NCBI RefSeq assembly: GCF_014204835.1
Contig: NZ_JACHMD010000001.1
Location: 2,170,001 to 2,234,000, forward strand
DNA length: 64,000 nt
Direction of reading: 5' to 3'
Source: Microbacterium marinum
GTDB lineage: Bacteria; Actinomycetota; Actinomycetes; Actinomycetales; Microbacteriaceae
Below, in pieces: positions 19,764-30,892 of this stretch. Numbering within the stretch: the first letter of the stretch is position 1; every line of letters begins with the position of its first letter. A program made the position numbers and the translations under genes. Under the pieces are notes generated by a model that saw nothing but the letters and a program-made list of their open reading frames with translations, ran no database searches and was not told where the DNA came from.

Positions 19764-20654
19764 TCAGAAACCCAGTCGCCCGAGCTGTTTGGGGTCGCGC
19801 TGCCACTCTTTGGCCACGCGCACGCGCAGGGAGAGGAAGACGCGCCGTCCGAGGAGCGGCTCGATGCCCGCCCGCGCCCGCGCCCCGACGTCGGCGAGCC
19901 GTGAACCCTTGCGACCGATGATGATCGCCTTCTGACTGTCGCGCTCGACGACGATGTTGGCGTAGACGTCGGTGAGGTCACTGTCCTCGCGGTCGGCGAT
20001 GTCCTCCACCGTCACTGCGATGGAGTGCGGCAGTTCGTCGCGCACGCCGTCGAGGGCTGCCTCGCGAATGATCTCGGCGATGCGGTCTTCGATGCTCTCG
20101 TCGGTGACGACGCCTTCGGGGTACAGGGCGGGGCCGGCCGGCATGAGCTCCAGAAGCTCGTCGGCCAGGACGTCGAGCTGATCCTCGGTCACCGCCGACA
20201 GCGGGATCACGGCGTCCCAGTCCTCACGGAGCGCGTCGACCTCCATCAGCCGCTCGGTGATCTCATCCCTCGAGGCGATGTCGACCTTGGTGACGATGGC
20301 GATCTTCTTTGCTCGTCCGTATCCGTCGAGCGATGCGGCGATACGGCGATCCCCCGGTCCCACCTTCTCGGTGGCCGGAACGAGGAAGCCGATGGCGTCC
20401 ACGTCGCCGAGCACCTGCTCGACGAGGTCGTTCAACCGCTGACCGAGGAGGGTCCGGGGTTTGTGGATGCCCGGGGTGTCGACGATCACGAGCTGCCCGG
20501 CAGGCCGATTCACGATACCGCGAATGGCGCGGCGCGTCGTCTGCGGCTTGTCGCTGGTGATCGCGACCTTCTCGCCGACGAGCGCGTTCGTGAGCGTCGA
20601 CTTGCCGACGTTGGGCCGACCGACGAAGGTCACGAATCCTGAGCGGTGCGTCAT
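19764..20654 (-). CDS. era: GTPase Era
   Basis: A 296-residue ribosome-assembly GTPase that binds 16S rRNA near its 3' end. G1 is GRPNVGKST at residue 12, the switch region is KPQTTR, G3 is DTPG, G4 is TKVD, and the C-terminal KH domain contains KAIIIGRKGSRL. The gene follows ybeY and the CBS-domain gene by a few bases, the standard order for this rRNA maturation cluster. Confidence 0.96.
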   Translation of the reverse strand: MTHRSGFVTFVGRPNVGKSTLTNALVGEKVAITSDKPQTTRRAIRGIVNRPAGQLVIVDTPGIHKPRTLLGQRLNDLVEQVLGDVDAIGFLVPATEKVGPGDRRIAASLDGYGRAKKIAIVTKVDIASRDEITERLMEVDALREDWDAVIPLSAVTEDQLDVLADELLELMPAGPALYPEGVVTDESIEDRIAEIIREAALDGVRDELPHSIAVTVEDIADREDSDLTDVYANIVVERDSQKAIIIGRKGSRLADVGARARAGIEPLLGRRVFLSLRVRVAKEWQRDPKQLGRLGF

Positions 20655-20657
20655 GGT

Positions 20658-21980
20658 CTATTCCGATCCCCGCGAGATGCGGATCTCCCCGGTCCGGGGC
20701 GAGAACGCGGCATCCGCCGCCTCGAGGCTTTCGAGGCGCTCGACGAAGACGGTGGCGAGTCCGCGGCCGCGGCCGCGCGACGTTCCCCCGGTGAGCACCA
20801 GTCCGCCGTATTCGACGCGCGCTCCGGGAACGGGGACGCTTCCGAGCGCCTTGCCGAACAACCCGCCGATGGAGTCGACGTCGTCGTCCTCCAGGTCGAT
20901 GTCGAACAGGTCTCCAACCTCGTCGAGGGCGAGTCGCGTACTGACGCGGAACCGCCCGTCCCCCATGTCGGAGATCTCCGCCAGCCGGGAGTCGTACTCG
21001 TCGGCGATCTCGCCCACCAGCTCCTCGATGAGGTCCTCCAGCGTGACCAGGCCCGACACGCCGCCGTACTCGTCCACGACAAGGCACACGTGCACGGCTT
21101 CGCGCTTCATCTGCTGCAGAAGCGTCTCCGCACGCATCGACTCCGGAACGAACACGGCGGGGCGGGCGATCTGAGCCACCGGCACACCACGCCACGCGGT
21201 CTCGTCGCGGAAGGCGAACTGCACCAGGTCCTTCAGGTACACGACGCCGGTGATGTCGTCAGCCTCACCATCGGCGACCGGGATGCGGGAGACGCCCCTG
21301 TCGAGGAACAGCGTCATCGCCTGCTGGGTGGTCGCCGCGGCATCCACCGTCACCATGTCGGTGCGAGGGACCATGACGGCGCGCACGAACCTGTCGGTGA
21401 AATCGAAGACGGAGTGGATGAGGTCGCGGTCGTCCGCCTCGATCAGGTCCTGGGATGCCGCTTCGTCCACCATGCTGAGCAGCTGCTCCTCCGAGGCGAA
21501 GGACGCGTTGCGGTGGATCCCGGGCGTCAGCCGATCGCCGATGAGGACGAGAAGGTGCGCCAGCGGCCCCAGCACGATGCGCGCGCCGCGGATCAGGGGG
21601 GCGCATGCTCGGAGGAAGCCCTTCGCGTGCTGCCGGCCGACGGCTCGAGGCGATGCACCCACCAGCACGAACGACGCGATCGTCATGATGACGACCGCGG
21701 CGAGCATGGCCCACCAGATGTTGTCGAAGACGAGGGTGAAGGCCACCGTGACGAGGACCGCCGCGGCGGTCTCCACGAGGATGCGGATGAAGACGACGGC
21801 GGTGCGGTGGGCGTCGGGGTCGGCCGAGATCCGCAGCAGCGTCGCAGAGCCACGGCCGTTCTCGCCGAGAGCCTCGAGGTCGGTCCGCGACGTCACGTCG
21901 AGCGCGGCCTCGAGAGAGGCCATGAGTCCGCCGAGGGCGACCAGGAGGACGGCGGCGACGAAGAGGAGGATCTCGGTCAT
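20658..21980 (-). CDS. hemolysin/CorC-type CBS-domain membrane protein
   Basis: A 440-residue protein of the CNNM/HlyC-CorC family. N-terminal membrane helices (DUF21-type, residues about 1-130) are followed by a CBS pair (VMVPRTDMVTV ... GVSRIPV; VPESMRAETLLQQM ... VVDEYGG) and a CorC_HlyC C-terminal domain. Members are implicated in magnesium/cobalt homeostasis; hemolysin naming is historical. Its ATG overlaps the ybeY stop as ATGA. Confidence 0.9.
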   Translation of the reverse strand: MTEILLFVAAVLLVALGGLMASLEAALDVTSRTDLEALGENGRGSATLLRISADPDAHRTAVVFIRILVETAAAVLVTVAFTLVFDNIWWAMLAAVVIMTIASFVLVGASPRAVGRQHAKGFLRACAPLIRGARIVLGPLAHLLVLIGDRLTPGIHRNASFASEEQLLSMVDEAASQDLIEADDRDLIHSVFDFTDRFVRAVMVPRTDMVTVDAAATTQQAMTLFLDRGVSRIPVADGEADDITGVVYLKDLVQFAFRDETAWRGVPVAQIARPAVFVPESMRAETLLQQMKREAVHVCLVVDEYGGVSGLVTLEDLIEELVGEIADEYDSRLAEISDMGDGRFRVSTRLALDEVGDLFDIDLEDDDVDSIGGLFGKALGSVPVPGARVEYGGLVLTGGTSRGRGRGLATVFVERLESLEAADAAFSPRTGEIRISRGSE

Positions 21981-22444
21981 GCGCGGCGTCGGCGCTCGCT
22001 GGCGCGGAACGACGCGATGAGCTCCTTCTGCAGACCGAACATCTCGCGCTCGTCGTCGGGCTCGGCGTGATCGAACCCGAGCAGGTGGAGGAGCCCGTGG
22101 GTCGTCAGGAGGATCAGCTCGTCGATGGTCGGGTGTTTCGCCGCGACCGCCTGGGTCTCGGCGACCTGGGGGCACAGCACGATGTCGCCCAGCAGCCCTG
22201 CGGGCGTCGGAGCCTCGTCGGTGCCGGGCCGCAGCTCGTCCATCGGGAAGCTGAGCACGTCGGTCGGCCCCGGCTCGTCCATCCACTGCACGTGGAGGGC
22301 CTCCATGGCTCCCTCGTCGACGAGGAGGATCGCGAGATCGGCGTCGGGGCTGACGTGCAGTTCGGCGAGATTGTGCTCGGTCAGTCGCAGCAGCACGGTC
22401 TCGTCGACGTCGACGCCCGATTCGTTCGTGATCTCGATGGTCAT
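21977..22444 (-). CDS. ybeY: endoribonuclease YbeY (rRNA maturation)
   Basis: A 155-residue zinc-dependent RNase for 16S rRNA 3'-end maturation and ribosome quality control. The metal site is the canonical HGLLHLLGFDH (His-x3-His-x5-His), preceded by TDVLSFPMDE and LGDIVLC. Its start overlaps the phoH stop by 4 nt. Confidence 0.96.
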   Translation of the reverse strand: MTIEITNESGVDVDETVLLRLTEHNLAELHVSPDADLAILLVDEGAMEALHVQWMDEPGPTDVLSFPMDELRPGTDEAPTPAGLLGDIVLCPQVAETQAVAAKHPTIDELILLTTHGLLHLLGFDHAEPDDEREMFGLQKELIASFRASERRRRA

Positions 22445-23544
22445 GATCGTCCTCGCTTGGGCTGGCGGTCGCGGGGGCCGCCGGGTCGTAGGGTCGAGCG
22501 GCGCTCGGCGCGGTTCGCGAACTCGCTGGCCTCGTCGCGGTCGCGACGAGCGGCGAGACGCTCCTCGTCGTAGACGCTGTAGGCGTCGACGATGCGGCCG
22601 ACCAGTGTGTGCCGAACCACGTCATCGCTCGTCAAGGTGGCGAAGTGGATGTCGTCGATGTTCTTCAGGACGCGGGTGACGAGCCGCAGACCCGACGCCC
22701 CCTGCGGCAGGTCGACCTGGGTGATGTCGCCGGTGACGACCATCCGCGTTCCGAATCCCAGTCGCGTGAGGAACATCTTCATCTGCTCGGGCGTGGTGTT
22801 CTGCGCCTCGTCGAGGACCACGAACGAATCATTGAGGGTACGTCCGCGCATGTAGGCCAGCGGGGCGACCTCGATGGTGCCCGACGCCATGAGCTTGGGG
22901 ACGAGCTCGGGATCCATCATCTCGTTCAGCGCGTCGTAGAGCGGCCGCAGGTACGGGTCGATCTTGTCGGTCAGCGTGCCGGGCAGGAACCCGAGACGCT
23001 CCCCCGCTTCGACCGCGGGACGCGTCAGGATGATGCGGCTGACTTCCTTGCGCTGCAGCGCCTGGACGGCCTTCGCCATCGCGAGATAGGTCTTGCCCGT
23101 TCCGGCCGGGCCGATCCCGAACACGATCGTGTTCTCCTCGATGGCGTCGACGTACGCCTTCTGACCCATCGTCTTGGGCCGGATGACCTTGCCCCGCGAG
23201 GAGAGGATGGCTTCCCCCAGCACCTCGGACGGCCGCATGCCGGAGTTCTCGCGGAGGATCCGGTTGGACTGCGTGACATCGCTGGGGTCGAGCCCCTGTC
23301 CCGCACGCGCCATCCCGATCAGCTCTTCGACGAGGGCGCGCGCGCGGGCGACGGCCTCGGCATCGCCGCTCAGGGTGATCTCGTTGCCTCGCACGTGCAC
23401 CTGGACGTCGGGGTGCTCCCGCTCGACGGTCCGGAGCAGCCGGTCCTGCGGGCCGAGGAGCTGGACCATCGCGACGCCGTCGGCGTAGATCCGGGCCACC
23501 GTGGGATCGCCGGCCTCGTTCGTGCTCTGCGTCGGGTCAGTCAC
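22441..23544 (-). CDS. PhoH family ATPase
   Basis: A 367-residue protein: an N-terminal KH-like region (about residues 20-110), then a RecA-like PhoH domain with Walker A GIGPAGTGKT, LTRPAVEAGE, Walker B VVLDEAQN and TGDITQVDLP. PhoH proteins are thought to be RNA helicase/RNase-associated; the neighbouring ybeY and era support a role in RNA metabolism. The C-terminus is Arg-rich. It overlaps the HIT gene by 8 nt. Confidence 0.93.
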   Translation of the reverse strand: MTDPTQSTNEAGDPTVARIYADGVAMVQLLGPQDRLLRTVEREHPDVQVHVRGNEITLSGDAEAVARARALVEELIGMARAGQGLDPSDVTQSNRILRENSGMRPSEVLGEAILSSRGKVIRPKTMGQKAYVDAIEENTIVFGIGPAGTGKTYLAMAKAVQALQRKEVSRIILTRPAVEAGERLGFLPGTLTDKIDPYLRPLYDALNEMMDPELVPKLMASGTIEVAPLAYMRGRTLNDSFVVLDEAQNTTPEQMKMFLTRLGFGTRMVVTGDITQVDLPQGASGLRLVTRVLKNIDDIHFATLTSDDVVRHTLVGRIVDAYSVYDEERLAARRDRDEASEFANRAERRSTLRPGGPRDRQPKRGRS

Positions 23545-23884
23545 CCAGGCTCCCTTCGGTCAGCCCACCGCCGAGGACGTGCGCGTGCACGTGGAAGACG
23601 GTCTGTCCGGCATCCGAGCCGGTGTTGAAGACGAGGCGGAAGTCCCCGCCGGCGTGTTCGGCCGCCACCGCGTTCGCCAACCCGATGACCTCGGCGAGGA
23701 GGTCGGGGTCCCCGGCGGCGAGTTCGACCACATTGCGGTACTGCTCGGTCTTGGGGATGACGAGGAGGTGGACGGGCGCCTTCGGCGCGATGTCGCGGAT
23801 GGCGAAGGCGTTCTCGGTCTCGGCGATGATCTCCGAGGGGATCTCGCCGCGAAGGATCCGGCTGAAGATCGAGGGCTCGCTCAT
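23537..23884 (-). CDS. HIT family nucleotide hydrolase
   Basis: A 115-residue Hint-branch HIT protein with the histidine triad HVHAHVLGG near the C-terminus and the NAFAIRDIAPKAPVHLLVIPK core. It likely hydrolyses adenosine 5'-phosphoramidate-type substrates. Start ATG 23884 has TAGACT exactly 6 nt upstream, so an internal promoter probably starts a HIT-phoH-ybeY-CBS-era unit here. Confidence 0.93.
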   Translation of the reverse strand: MSEPSIFSRILRGEIPSEIIAETENAFAIRDIAPKAPVHLLVIPKTEQYRNVVELAAGDPDLLAEVIGLANAVAAEHAGGDFRLVFNTGSDAGQTVFHVHAHVLGGGLTEGSLGD

Positions 23885-23890
23885 GCGTCC

Positions 23891-23896
23891 AGTCTA
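23891..23896 (-). promoter_or_regulatory. -10 element, leaderless start of HIT gene
   Basis: TAGACT on the minus strand, then GGACGC and ATG 23884. Confidence 0.5.
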
Positions 23897-23921
23897 GTCA
23901 GCGGCCCTCCGACGGGACCGG

Positions 23922-24659
23922 TCACCACCGACCGAGCGCCGCGTTGACGAGGGCGAGCGCGACCGGGCCCGCCGTCGACGTCCGCAGGACCGTGTCGCCC
24001 AGGCGGACGCTTTCCGCACCCGCGTCACGGAGCTGCGCGAGCTCCTCCGCGGAGATCCCGCCCTCGGGTCCCACGACGAGGACGATGTCCCGCGGGTCGG
24101 CAGGGTCGAGCTCGACCGAGGTCAGCGCCGTCGCACCCGTCGGCTCGAGCACCAGCATGCGCGACGACGCGGCCCGGCGAACGAGGTCCTTCGTCGACAC
24201 CGGCTGCGACACGACCGCGAGCCACGCGCGGTGTGCCTGCTTCGCGGCCTCCCGCGAGATCGTCTCCCATCGGGCGACGCCTTTGGCGGTCTTCGCACCC
24301 TCCCACCGGGACACGCTGCGCGCTGCCTGCCACGGGACGATCTCGTCGACGCCGAGTTCGGTCGCCGCCTGGACGGCCATCTCATCCCGGTCGCCCTTCG
24401 CGAGCGCCTGGACGAGCACCGTGCGCGGGCGCGGCTCGCCCGTCTCCGTGCGGGTCACGACCTCGACCTGCACTTCCTTCGGCTGCACGGATGCCACGGT
24501 GCCGGTCAGCCACACACCGCGACCGTCGCCGACCGTGACCTCCTCCCCGACACGGACGCGGCGGACCGAGGCGGCGTGATGCGCCTCGGCGCCGCCGAGC
24601 ACCACGACGTCTCCGACGCGGGCATCGCCCGCGCTCTCGAGCAGGAAGTGGAGCGCCAT
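23922..24659 (-). CDS. rsmE: 16S rRNA (uracil(1498)-N(3))-methyltransferase
   Basis: A 245-residue SPOUT-class methyltransferase. The N-terminal PUA-like part has AEAHHAASVRRVRVGEEV; the trefoil-knot SAM site is seen as VLVVGPEGGISAEE and VRLGDTVLRTSTA. Its ATG comes one base after the dnaJ stop, so the two are co-translated, as in most actinobacterial hrcA-dnaJ-rsmE operons. Confidence 0.95.
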   Translation of the reverse strand: MALHFLLESAGDARVGDVVVLGGAEAHHAASVRRVRVGEEVTVGDGRGVWLTGTVASVQPKEVQVEVVTRTETGEPRPRTVLVQALAKGDRDEMAVQAATELGVDEIVPWQAARSVSRWEGAKTAKGVARWETISREAAKQAHRAWLAVVSQPVSTKDLVRRAASSRMLVLEPTGATALTSVELDPADPRDIVLVVGPEGGISAEELAQLRDAGAESVRLGDTVLRTSTAGPVALALVNAALGRW

Positions 24660-24660
24660 C

Positions 24661-25773
24661 TCAGCGCTTGAACTTGTCGCGCAGCTTCGAGAACAGCCCC
24701 GGGTGGAACTCCGCCAGGTGCGGCGGTGCGGGCTTCGTGCGCTTGGCGAGTTCCTGGACGAGCGCGCGGGACTTCGGGTCGAGGTGCCCGGGGGTCACCA
24801 CCTGCACGCCGACGCGGAGATCGCCGCGGCCCGAGCCGCGCAACGGTGTGATGCCGCGCTCGCGGATCGTGAGCACGTCGCCGGACTGGACGCCGGCACG
24901 CACGTCGAGGTCCACGGCACCGTCGAGGGAATCGATCGTCACGCTCGTGCCGAGGATGGCGTCGATCATCGAGACCTCGAGGGTCGCCAGGAGATCATCG
25001 CCGTCGCGGCTGAAGACATCGTGGGGCTCGACCGTGACCTCCAGGTAGAGGTCGCCGTTCGGGCCGCCCGCCGGCCCCACCTCACCCGAGCCGGGGAGCT
25101 GCAGTCGCAGCCCGGTCTCCACGCCGGCCGGGATGTCGATCGACACGGTCCGACGCGCGCGCACGCGCCCCTGACCCTGGCAGGTCGAGCACGGGTACGG
25201 GATCGTCGTGCCATACCCCTGGCACGTCGTGCACGGCTGCGAGGTGACGACGTTGCCGAGGAGGCTGCGGACGGTGCGCTGCACCTGGCCCGACCCGTGG
25301 CAGATGTCACACGTGACCGGCTGCGTCCCGGGCTGGCAGCACGATCCCTGGCAGGTCTCGCAGAGGACGGCCGTGTCGACCTCGAGGTCGCGGTGCACGC
25401 CGAAGACGACGTCGCCGAGCGTGAGGTCGACGCGCACGAGCGCATCCTGACCACGCTCACGCCGCGAGCGCGGCCGGCCGGCGCGCGTGCCCCCGCCGCC
25501 CCCACCGAAGAACGTCTCGAAGATGTCGCTGAAGCCCCCGAAGCCGGCTCCGCCTCCGCCGAACCCGCCGTCGCCGCCCACGTCGTAACGCTGCCGCTGC
25601 TCCGGGTCGCTCAGCACGTCGTAGGCGTGCGTGACGAGCTTGAACCGCTCCGCAGCATCCTCTCCCGGATTCACATCCGGGTGCAGCTGGCGGGCCAGGC
25701 GACGGTACGCCTTCTTGATCTCATCCGGGCTCGCGTCGCGCGCAACGCCCAGGACCTCGTAATGGTCAGCCAC
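24661..25773 (-). CDS. dnaJ: molecular chaperone DnaJ
   Basis: A 370-residue type I J-protein that stimulates DnaK. The J domain has the HPD triad ([12 protein letters not shown], near residue 33), followed by a Gly/Phe-rich linker, a zinc domain with four Cys repeats and C-terminal substrate-binding domains. The first zinc repeat is CETCQGSC, with Cys where the family has Gly. It lies 33 bp after hrcA, the DnaJ2 arrangement, so it should be under HrcA/CIRCE control. Confidence 0.95.
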   Translation of the reverse strand: MADHYEVLGVARDASPDEIKKAYRRLARQLHPDVNPGEDAAERFKLVTHAYDVLSDPEQRQRYDVGGDGGFGGGGAGFGGFSDIFETFFGGGGGGTRAGRPRSRRERGQDALVRVDLTLGDVVFGVHRDLEVDTAVLCETCQGSCCQPGTQPVTCDICHGSGQVQRTVRSLLGNVVTSQPCTTCQGYGTTIPYPCSTCQGQGRVRARRTVSIDIPAGVETGLRLQLPGSGEVGPAGGPNGDLYLEVTVEPHDVFSRDGDDLLATLEVSMIDAILGTSVTIDSLDGAVDLDVRAGVQSGDVLTIRERGITPLRGSGRGDLRVGVQVVTPGHLDPKSRALVQELAKRTKPAPPHLAEFHPGLFSKLRDKFKR

Positions 25774-25806
25774 TTTCGCCTTTCCGGGCCTCGGGGCCCG
25801 CGTCGT

Positions 25807-26841
25807 TCAGCGCGCCTTCTCGTCTTCTTCGAGGAGGCGTGTCAGATAGTGCGCGACGGCCCGGACCGCCGCGAGGTTGCTGGGATAGTCCATGCGGGTC
25901 GGCCCGAGCACGCCCAGACGCGCACGGGACCCCGTGACGTCGTAGTCGCCCGCGACGACGGATGCCTCCGCCAGGCCGAACGGCTCGTTCTCACGGCCGA
26001 TGCTCGTCGCGAGGCCCTGCTCGTCGGCGACCATCTCGCCCATCAGCCGCAGCAGCGTCACCTGCTCCTCGATCGCTTCCAGCAGCGGGTAGATGCTGCC
26101 GCGGAAGTCGGACTCGCGGCGGGCGAGAGTCGCGGAGCCGGCCATGACCAGCCGGTCGTGACGGAACTCCTCGAGCTCCTCGGCGAGGGTCCGCAAGACG
26201 ATGCGGGTGTTGTCGTCGCGGCCCGGGATCGGATCCGCGTCGAGCAGCCGGGCGATCGCCACCGCGCCGTCGCGGACGCTCTCCCCGGTCAGCAGGGCAG
26301 CCATCGCATCCTTCACCTGCGCCGTCTCCTCGGCGGAGGGCTCCGAAGCCAGGAACGCGACCCGCTGCGACACCCGCCCCGTATCGGTGACGACGATCAC
26401 GACGGCTCGCGTGCCGCCGAGATGCACGACCTCGACGTGCGAGACGTTCGCGCGCGCGAACGAGGGGTACTGCACGATGGCGACCTGGCCGGTGAGCCGG
26501 GTGAGCGTTCGCACGGTGCGCACCAGCAGGTCGTCGAGGTCACCGGTGTCGGCCAGGAACGCGCCGATCGCGGAGCGCTGCGCGCCGCTCAGCGGGCGCA
26601 GCTCCGCCAGGTGATCGACGAACACGCGGTAGCCCTTGTCGGTCGGCACCCGGCCGGACGAGGTGTGGGGAGCCGCGATGAGCTCTTCGTCCTCGAGCAG
26701 GGCCATGTCGTTGCGGATGGTCGCCGCCGACACGCCGAACTGGTGTCGGTCGACGATGGCCTTGCTGCCGACCGGCTCCCTCGTGTCGACGTAGTCCTGC
26801 ACGATCGCCCGAAGGACCTGCAATCCCCGTTCCGAGACCAT
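25807..26841 (-). CDS. hrcA: heat-inducible transcriptional repressor HrcA
   Basis: A 344-residue repressor of class I heat-shock genes. The N-terminal winged helix is seen in QDYVDTREPVGSKAIV and VSAATIRNDMALLE, followed by the GRVPTDKGYRVFVD block and the HrcA core. Start ATG 26841 has GGAGGAGGGG just upstream. A perfect CIRCE operator overlaps the region 15-39 bp before the start, so hrcA-dnaJ-rsmE is autoregulated. Confidence 0.96.
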   Translation of the reverse strand: MVSERGLQVLRAIVQDYVDTREPVGSKAIVDRHQFGVSAATIRNDMALLEDEELIAAPHTSSGRVPTDKGYRVFVDHLAELRPLSGAQRSAIGAFLADTGDLDDLLVRTVRTLTRLTGQVAIVQYPSFARANVSHVEVVHLGGTRAVVIVVTDTGRVSQRVAFLASEPSAEETAQVKDAMAALLTGESVRDGAVAIARLLDADPIPGRDDNTRIVLRTLAEELEEFRHDRLVMAGSATLARRESDFRGSIYPLLEAIEEQVTLLRLMGEMVADEQGLATSIGRENEPFGLAEASVVAGDYDVTGSRARLGVLGPTRMDYPSNLAAVRAVAHYLTRLLEEDEKAR

Positions 26842-26855
26842 GACCCCTCCTCCGC

Positions 26856-26880
26856 TGGCACTCTCGTTCACCGAGTGCCA
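26856..26880 (-). promoter_or_regulatory. CIRCE operator for HrcA
   Basis: TGGCACTC (26856-26863), 9-nt spacer, GAGTGCCA (26873-26880): a perfect 8-bp inverted repeat with the canonical CIRCE spacing, immediately upstream of hrcA. Confidence 0.93.
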
Positions 26881-26911
26881 ATTCTATCGCGCGATGGGCT
26901 CGATGTGCGGA

Positions 26912-28129
26912 TCACACGGTGAGAGCACGCACCACGGCGTCCGCGAGCAGCCGCCCGCGACGCGTCAGCACGACCGTTCCCCCGATCGCCGCGGCACCGT
27001 CGATCAGGCCATCGGCGATGAGGGATGCCACCGCGCGCCGCCCCTCCGGGCTCGCCTCCGAGACCGGCACGCCGTCGACGATCCGCGACTGCAGCAGGAT
27101 CGCCTCCAGGCGCCGCGCCTCGGCATCGGGCAGCTCGCGTCCGGCAGCGGGTGACTGGCCCGACGCCATCCGCTGGGCGTAGGCGGCGGGATGCTTGACG
27201 TTCCACCACCGGAGTCCCCCGACGTGGCTGTGCGCACCGGGGCCGTACCCCCACCAGTCCTGACCGCGCCAGTACGACATGTTGTGCCGTGAGCGCTGCG
27301 CGTCTCCCGTGGCCCAGTTCGATACCTCGTACCAGCCGTACCCCGCCGCGCCGAGAAGCTCATCGGCCAGCTCGTACATGTCGGCCTGGAGGTCATCGTC
27401 CGGCGCCGGCACCTCGCCGCGACGGATCTGACGCTCGAGCTTCGTGCCCTCCTCGACGATGAGGGCGTACGCGGAGACGTGGTCGGGCCGCAACGCGATC
27501 GCCGTCTCGAGCGAGGTCCGCCAATCCTCGAGCGTCTCGCCGGGCGCCCCGTAGATGAGGTCGAGGCTGACGGCGAGGCCCGCACGACGGGCCGCCGCCA
27601 CCGCCGTCGCGATGTTCGCGGGGTCGTGCGTGCGGTCGAGCGCGGCGAGCACGTGCGGGACGGCCGACTGCATGCCCACCGACAGGCGGGTGACGCCGGC
27701 ATCGGCGAGCGTCTGCGCGACGGCATCCGTCATCGTGTCGGGGTTCGCCTCGACGGTGACCTCGGCGCCGGGTGCGAGGCCGAACGCCGCGCGGACACCG
27801 TCCAGCATGCGGGCGAGATCGCCCGGCGGGAGCAGCGTCGGGGTGCCTCCCCCGAAGAAGACCGTCTGCGCCGGCCGCAACGGACCCCGGTCTCCCAGCA
27901 CGTCCTTCGACAGCGCGATCTCGCGGAGGACCTCATCGGCGTAGGCGTCCTGCCGCGCACCGCGCAGCTCGGTCGCGGTGTAGGTGTTGAAGTCGCAGTA
28001 GCCGCAGCGCACGCGGCAGAACGGCACGTGCAGATAGACGCCGAAATCGCTCGCCGGATCGATGTGGACCTCCGCGGGAAGTCGACCGTCCGGGGGCGCC
28101 GGGTCGCCGAGAGGAAGGGCCGAGCCCAT
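26912..28129 (-). CDS. hemW: radical SAM heme chaperone HemW (coproporphyrinogen III oxidase-like)
   Basis: A 405-residue radical SAM protein. The iron-sulfur motif is CRVRCGYCDFN (CxxxCxxC) near residue 38, with FFGGGTPTLL and TVEANPDT following, and a C-terminal HemN-type domain. HemW proteins bind and deliver heme; they lack coproporphyrinogen oxidase activity despite old annotations. The ATG overlaps the DUF1990 stop (TGATG). The longer upstream frame is shadow sequence of that gene. Confidence 0.92.
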   Translation of the reverse strand: MGSALPLGDPAPPDGRLPAEVHIDPASDFGVYLHVPFCRVRCGYCDFNTYTATELRGARQDAYADEVLREIALSKDVLGDRGPLRPAQTVFFGGGTPTLLPPGDLARMLDGVRAAFGLAPGAEVTVEANPDTMTDAVAQTLADAGVTRLSVGMQSAVPHVLAALDRTHDPANIATAVAAARRAGLAVSLDLIYGAPGETLEDWRTSLETAIALRPDHVSAYALIVEEGTKLERQIRRGEVPAPDDDLQADMYELADELLGAAGYGWYEVSNWATGDAQRSRHNMSYWRGQDWWGYGPGAHSHVGGLRWWNVKHPAAYAQRMASGQSPAAGRELPDAEARRLEAILLQSRIVDGVPVSEASPEGRRAVASLIADGLIDGAAAIGGTVVLTRRGRLLADAVVRALTV

Positions 28130-28779
28130 CAGGCGCCGGTCGCGTACAGCGGCGAGATCGCCCGGTGGTAGCCGTGGAACAGCTCCCGTCGGCGCCGACG
28201 CACCAGCGGACGCCACAGTCGGTAGAGGAATCCGACGCGACGGTCGAAGGCTCGTACGATCAACCACACCTCGTCGTCATCACGCCACTCGACGAGGAAC
28301 GATTCCTCGCCGGACACGACCGACCCTTCGACCGTGCCGAGCGAGAACCCCACACGGCGCGGCTCGTCGGTCACCGAGATGACCCGCAGCTCGGCATCGG
28401 CCCGCATCCCGCCGACGCGTCCCCGAAGGTGGACGGTGGCGCCGGGGCTGACGTAGGGCGTCCCGTCCGCGTCGAAACGCTGCTCCTGATCCAGTCGGCT
28501 GGCCTGAACGGGCGTCCCCTCGGCGTCGAAGCCGACGCCGGAGTACATCGGACCAGATGCAGGCCGCACGTCGCTGACCGTCAGGCCCGCGCCGCGCTGC
28601 GCACCCCAGGAGAGGAGCTGGTCGGCGGCGGACCGGAACCGCGCGTCGCCGCTCCCGATGCGCCACGATGCCTCTGCGGGCACCGTGCCGTGGGGCGGAT
28701 ACCCCATCAGATCCGGAGCCTGCGTGGCTCCGACGGCGGCGTAGTCGACGGTCCCTGCCTGAAAGTTCCCGCGACGCAT
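28129..28779 (-). CDS. DUF1990 family protein
   Basis: A 216-residue soluble protein of the DUF1990 family, recognisable by ASWRIGSGDARFRSAADQLLSWG at about residue 37 and the EESFLVEWRDDDEVWLIVRAFDRR block near the C-terminus. Function is unknown; related plant and bacterial proteins are sometimes linked to lipid or stress responses. Start ATG 28779 has GGGAGGAGG with good spacing. It is translationally coupled to hemW. Confidence 0.8.
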   Translation of the reverse strand: MRRGNFQAGTVDYAAVGATQAPDLMGYPPHGTVPAEASWRIGSGDARFRSAADQLLSWGAQRGAGLTVSDVRPASGPMYSGVGFDAEGTPVQASRLDQEQRFDADGTPYVSPGATVHLRGRVGGMRADAELRVISVTDEPRRVGFSLGTVEGSVVSGEESFLVEWRDDDEVWLIVRAFDRRVGFLYRLWRPLVRRRRRELFHGYHRAISPLYATGA

Positions 28780-28802
28780 CTGACCACCTCCTCCCGCTCT
28801 GC

Positions 28803-30653
<1,851 letters not shown>

Positions 30654-30662
30654 GACCCAGCG

Positions 30663-30668
30663 AGTCTA
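30663..30668 (-). promoter_or_regulatory. -10 element of lepA
   Basis: TAGACT on the minus strand, 9 nt before ATG 30653; the expected transcript would have only a few untranslated bases. Confidence 0.4.
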
Positions 30669-30892
30669 CCGGGGCACCGACCGTCACAGAGGCATGCCGC
30701 TGCATCGGGCGCCGTGAAGTGGGACACGATATCGGGCACGGGAGGCGACACGCCAGCGCCGAGTCGCATGAGAAAGAGTTAACCGATCTGCCTCTTGTGA
30801 GCACGTCTCGCTGACCGAATGCTCAATGTGGCGGTCGGATCCTGCGCGGATGACGCAACGCGCCCGAACCGCCACCCGGGAGACAAACCACC

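Noticed and set aside
24703..26922. 739-codon plus-strand frame opposite dnaJ and hrcA
   Set aside because: Shadow frame; the minus-strand genes have complete families, RBSs and a CIRCE operator.
30669..30892. Pho-box-like repeats upstream of the nuclease gene
   Set aside because: Only partial GTTAACC/GCCTCTT matches; no convincing direct repeat with regular spacing.
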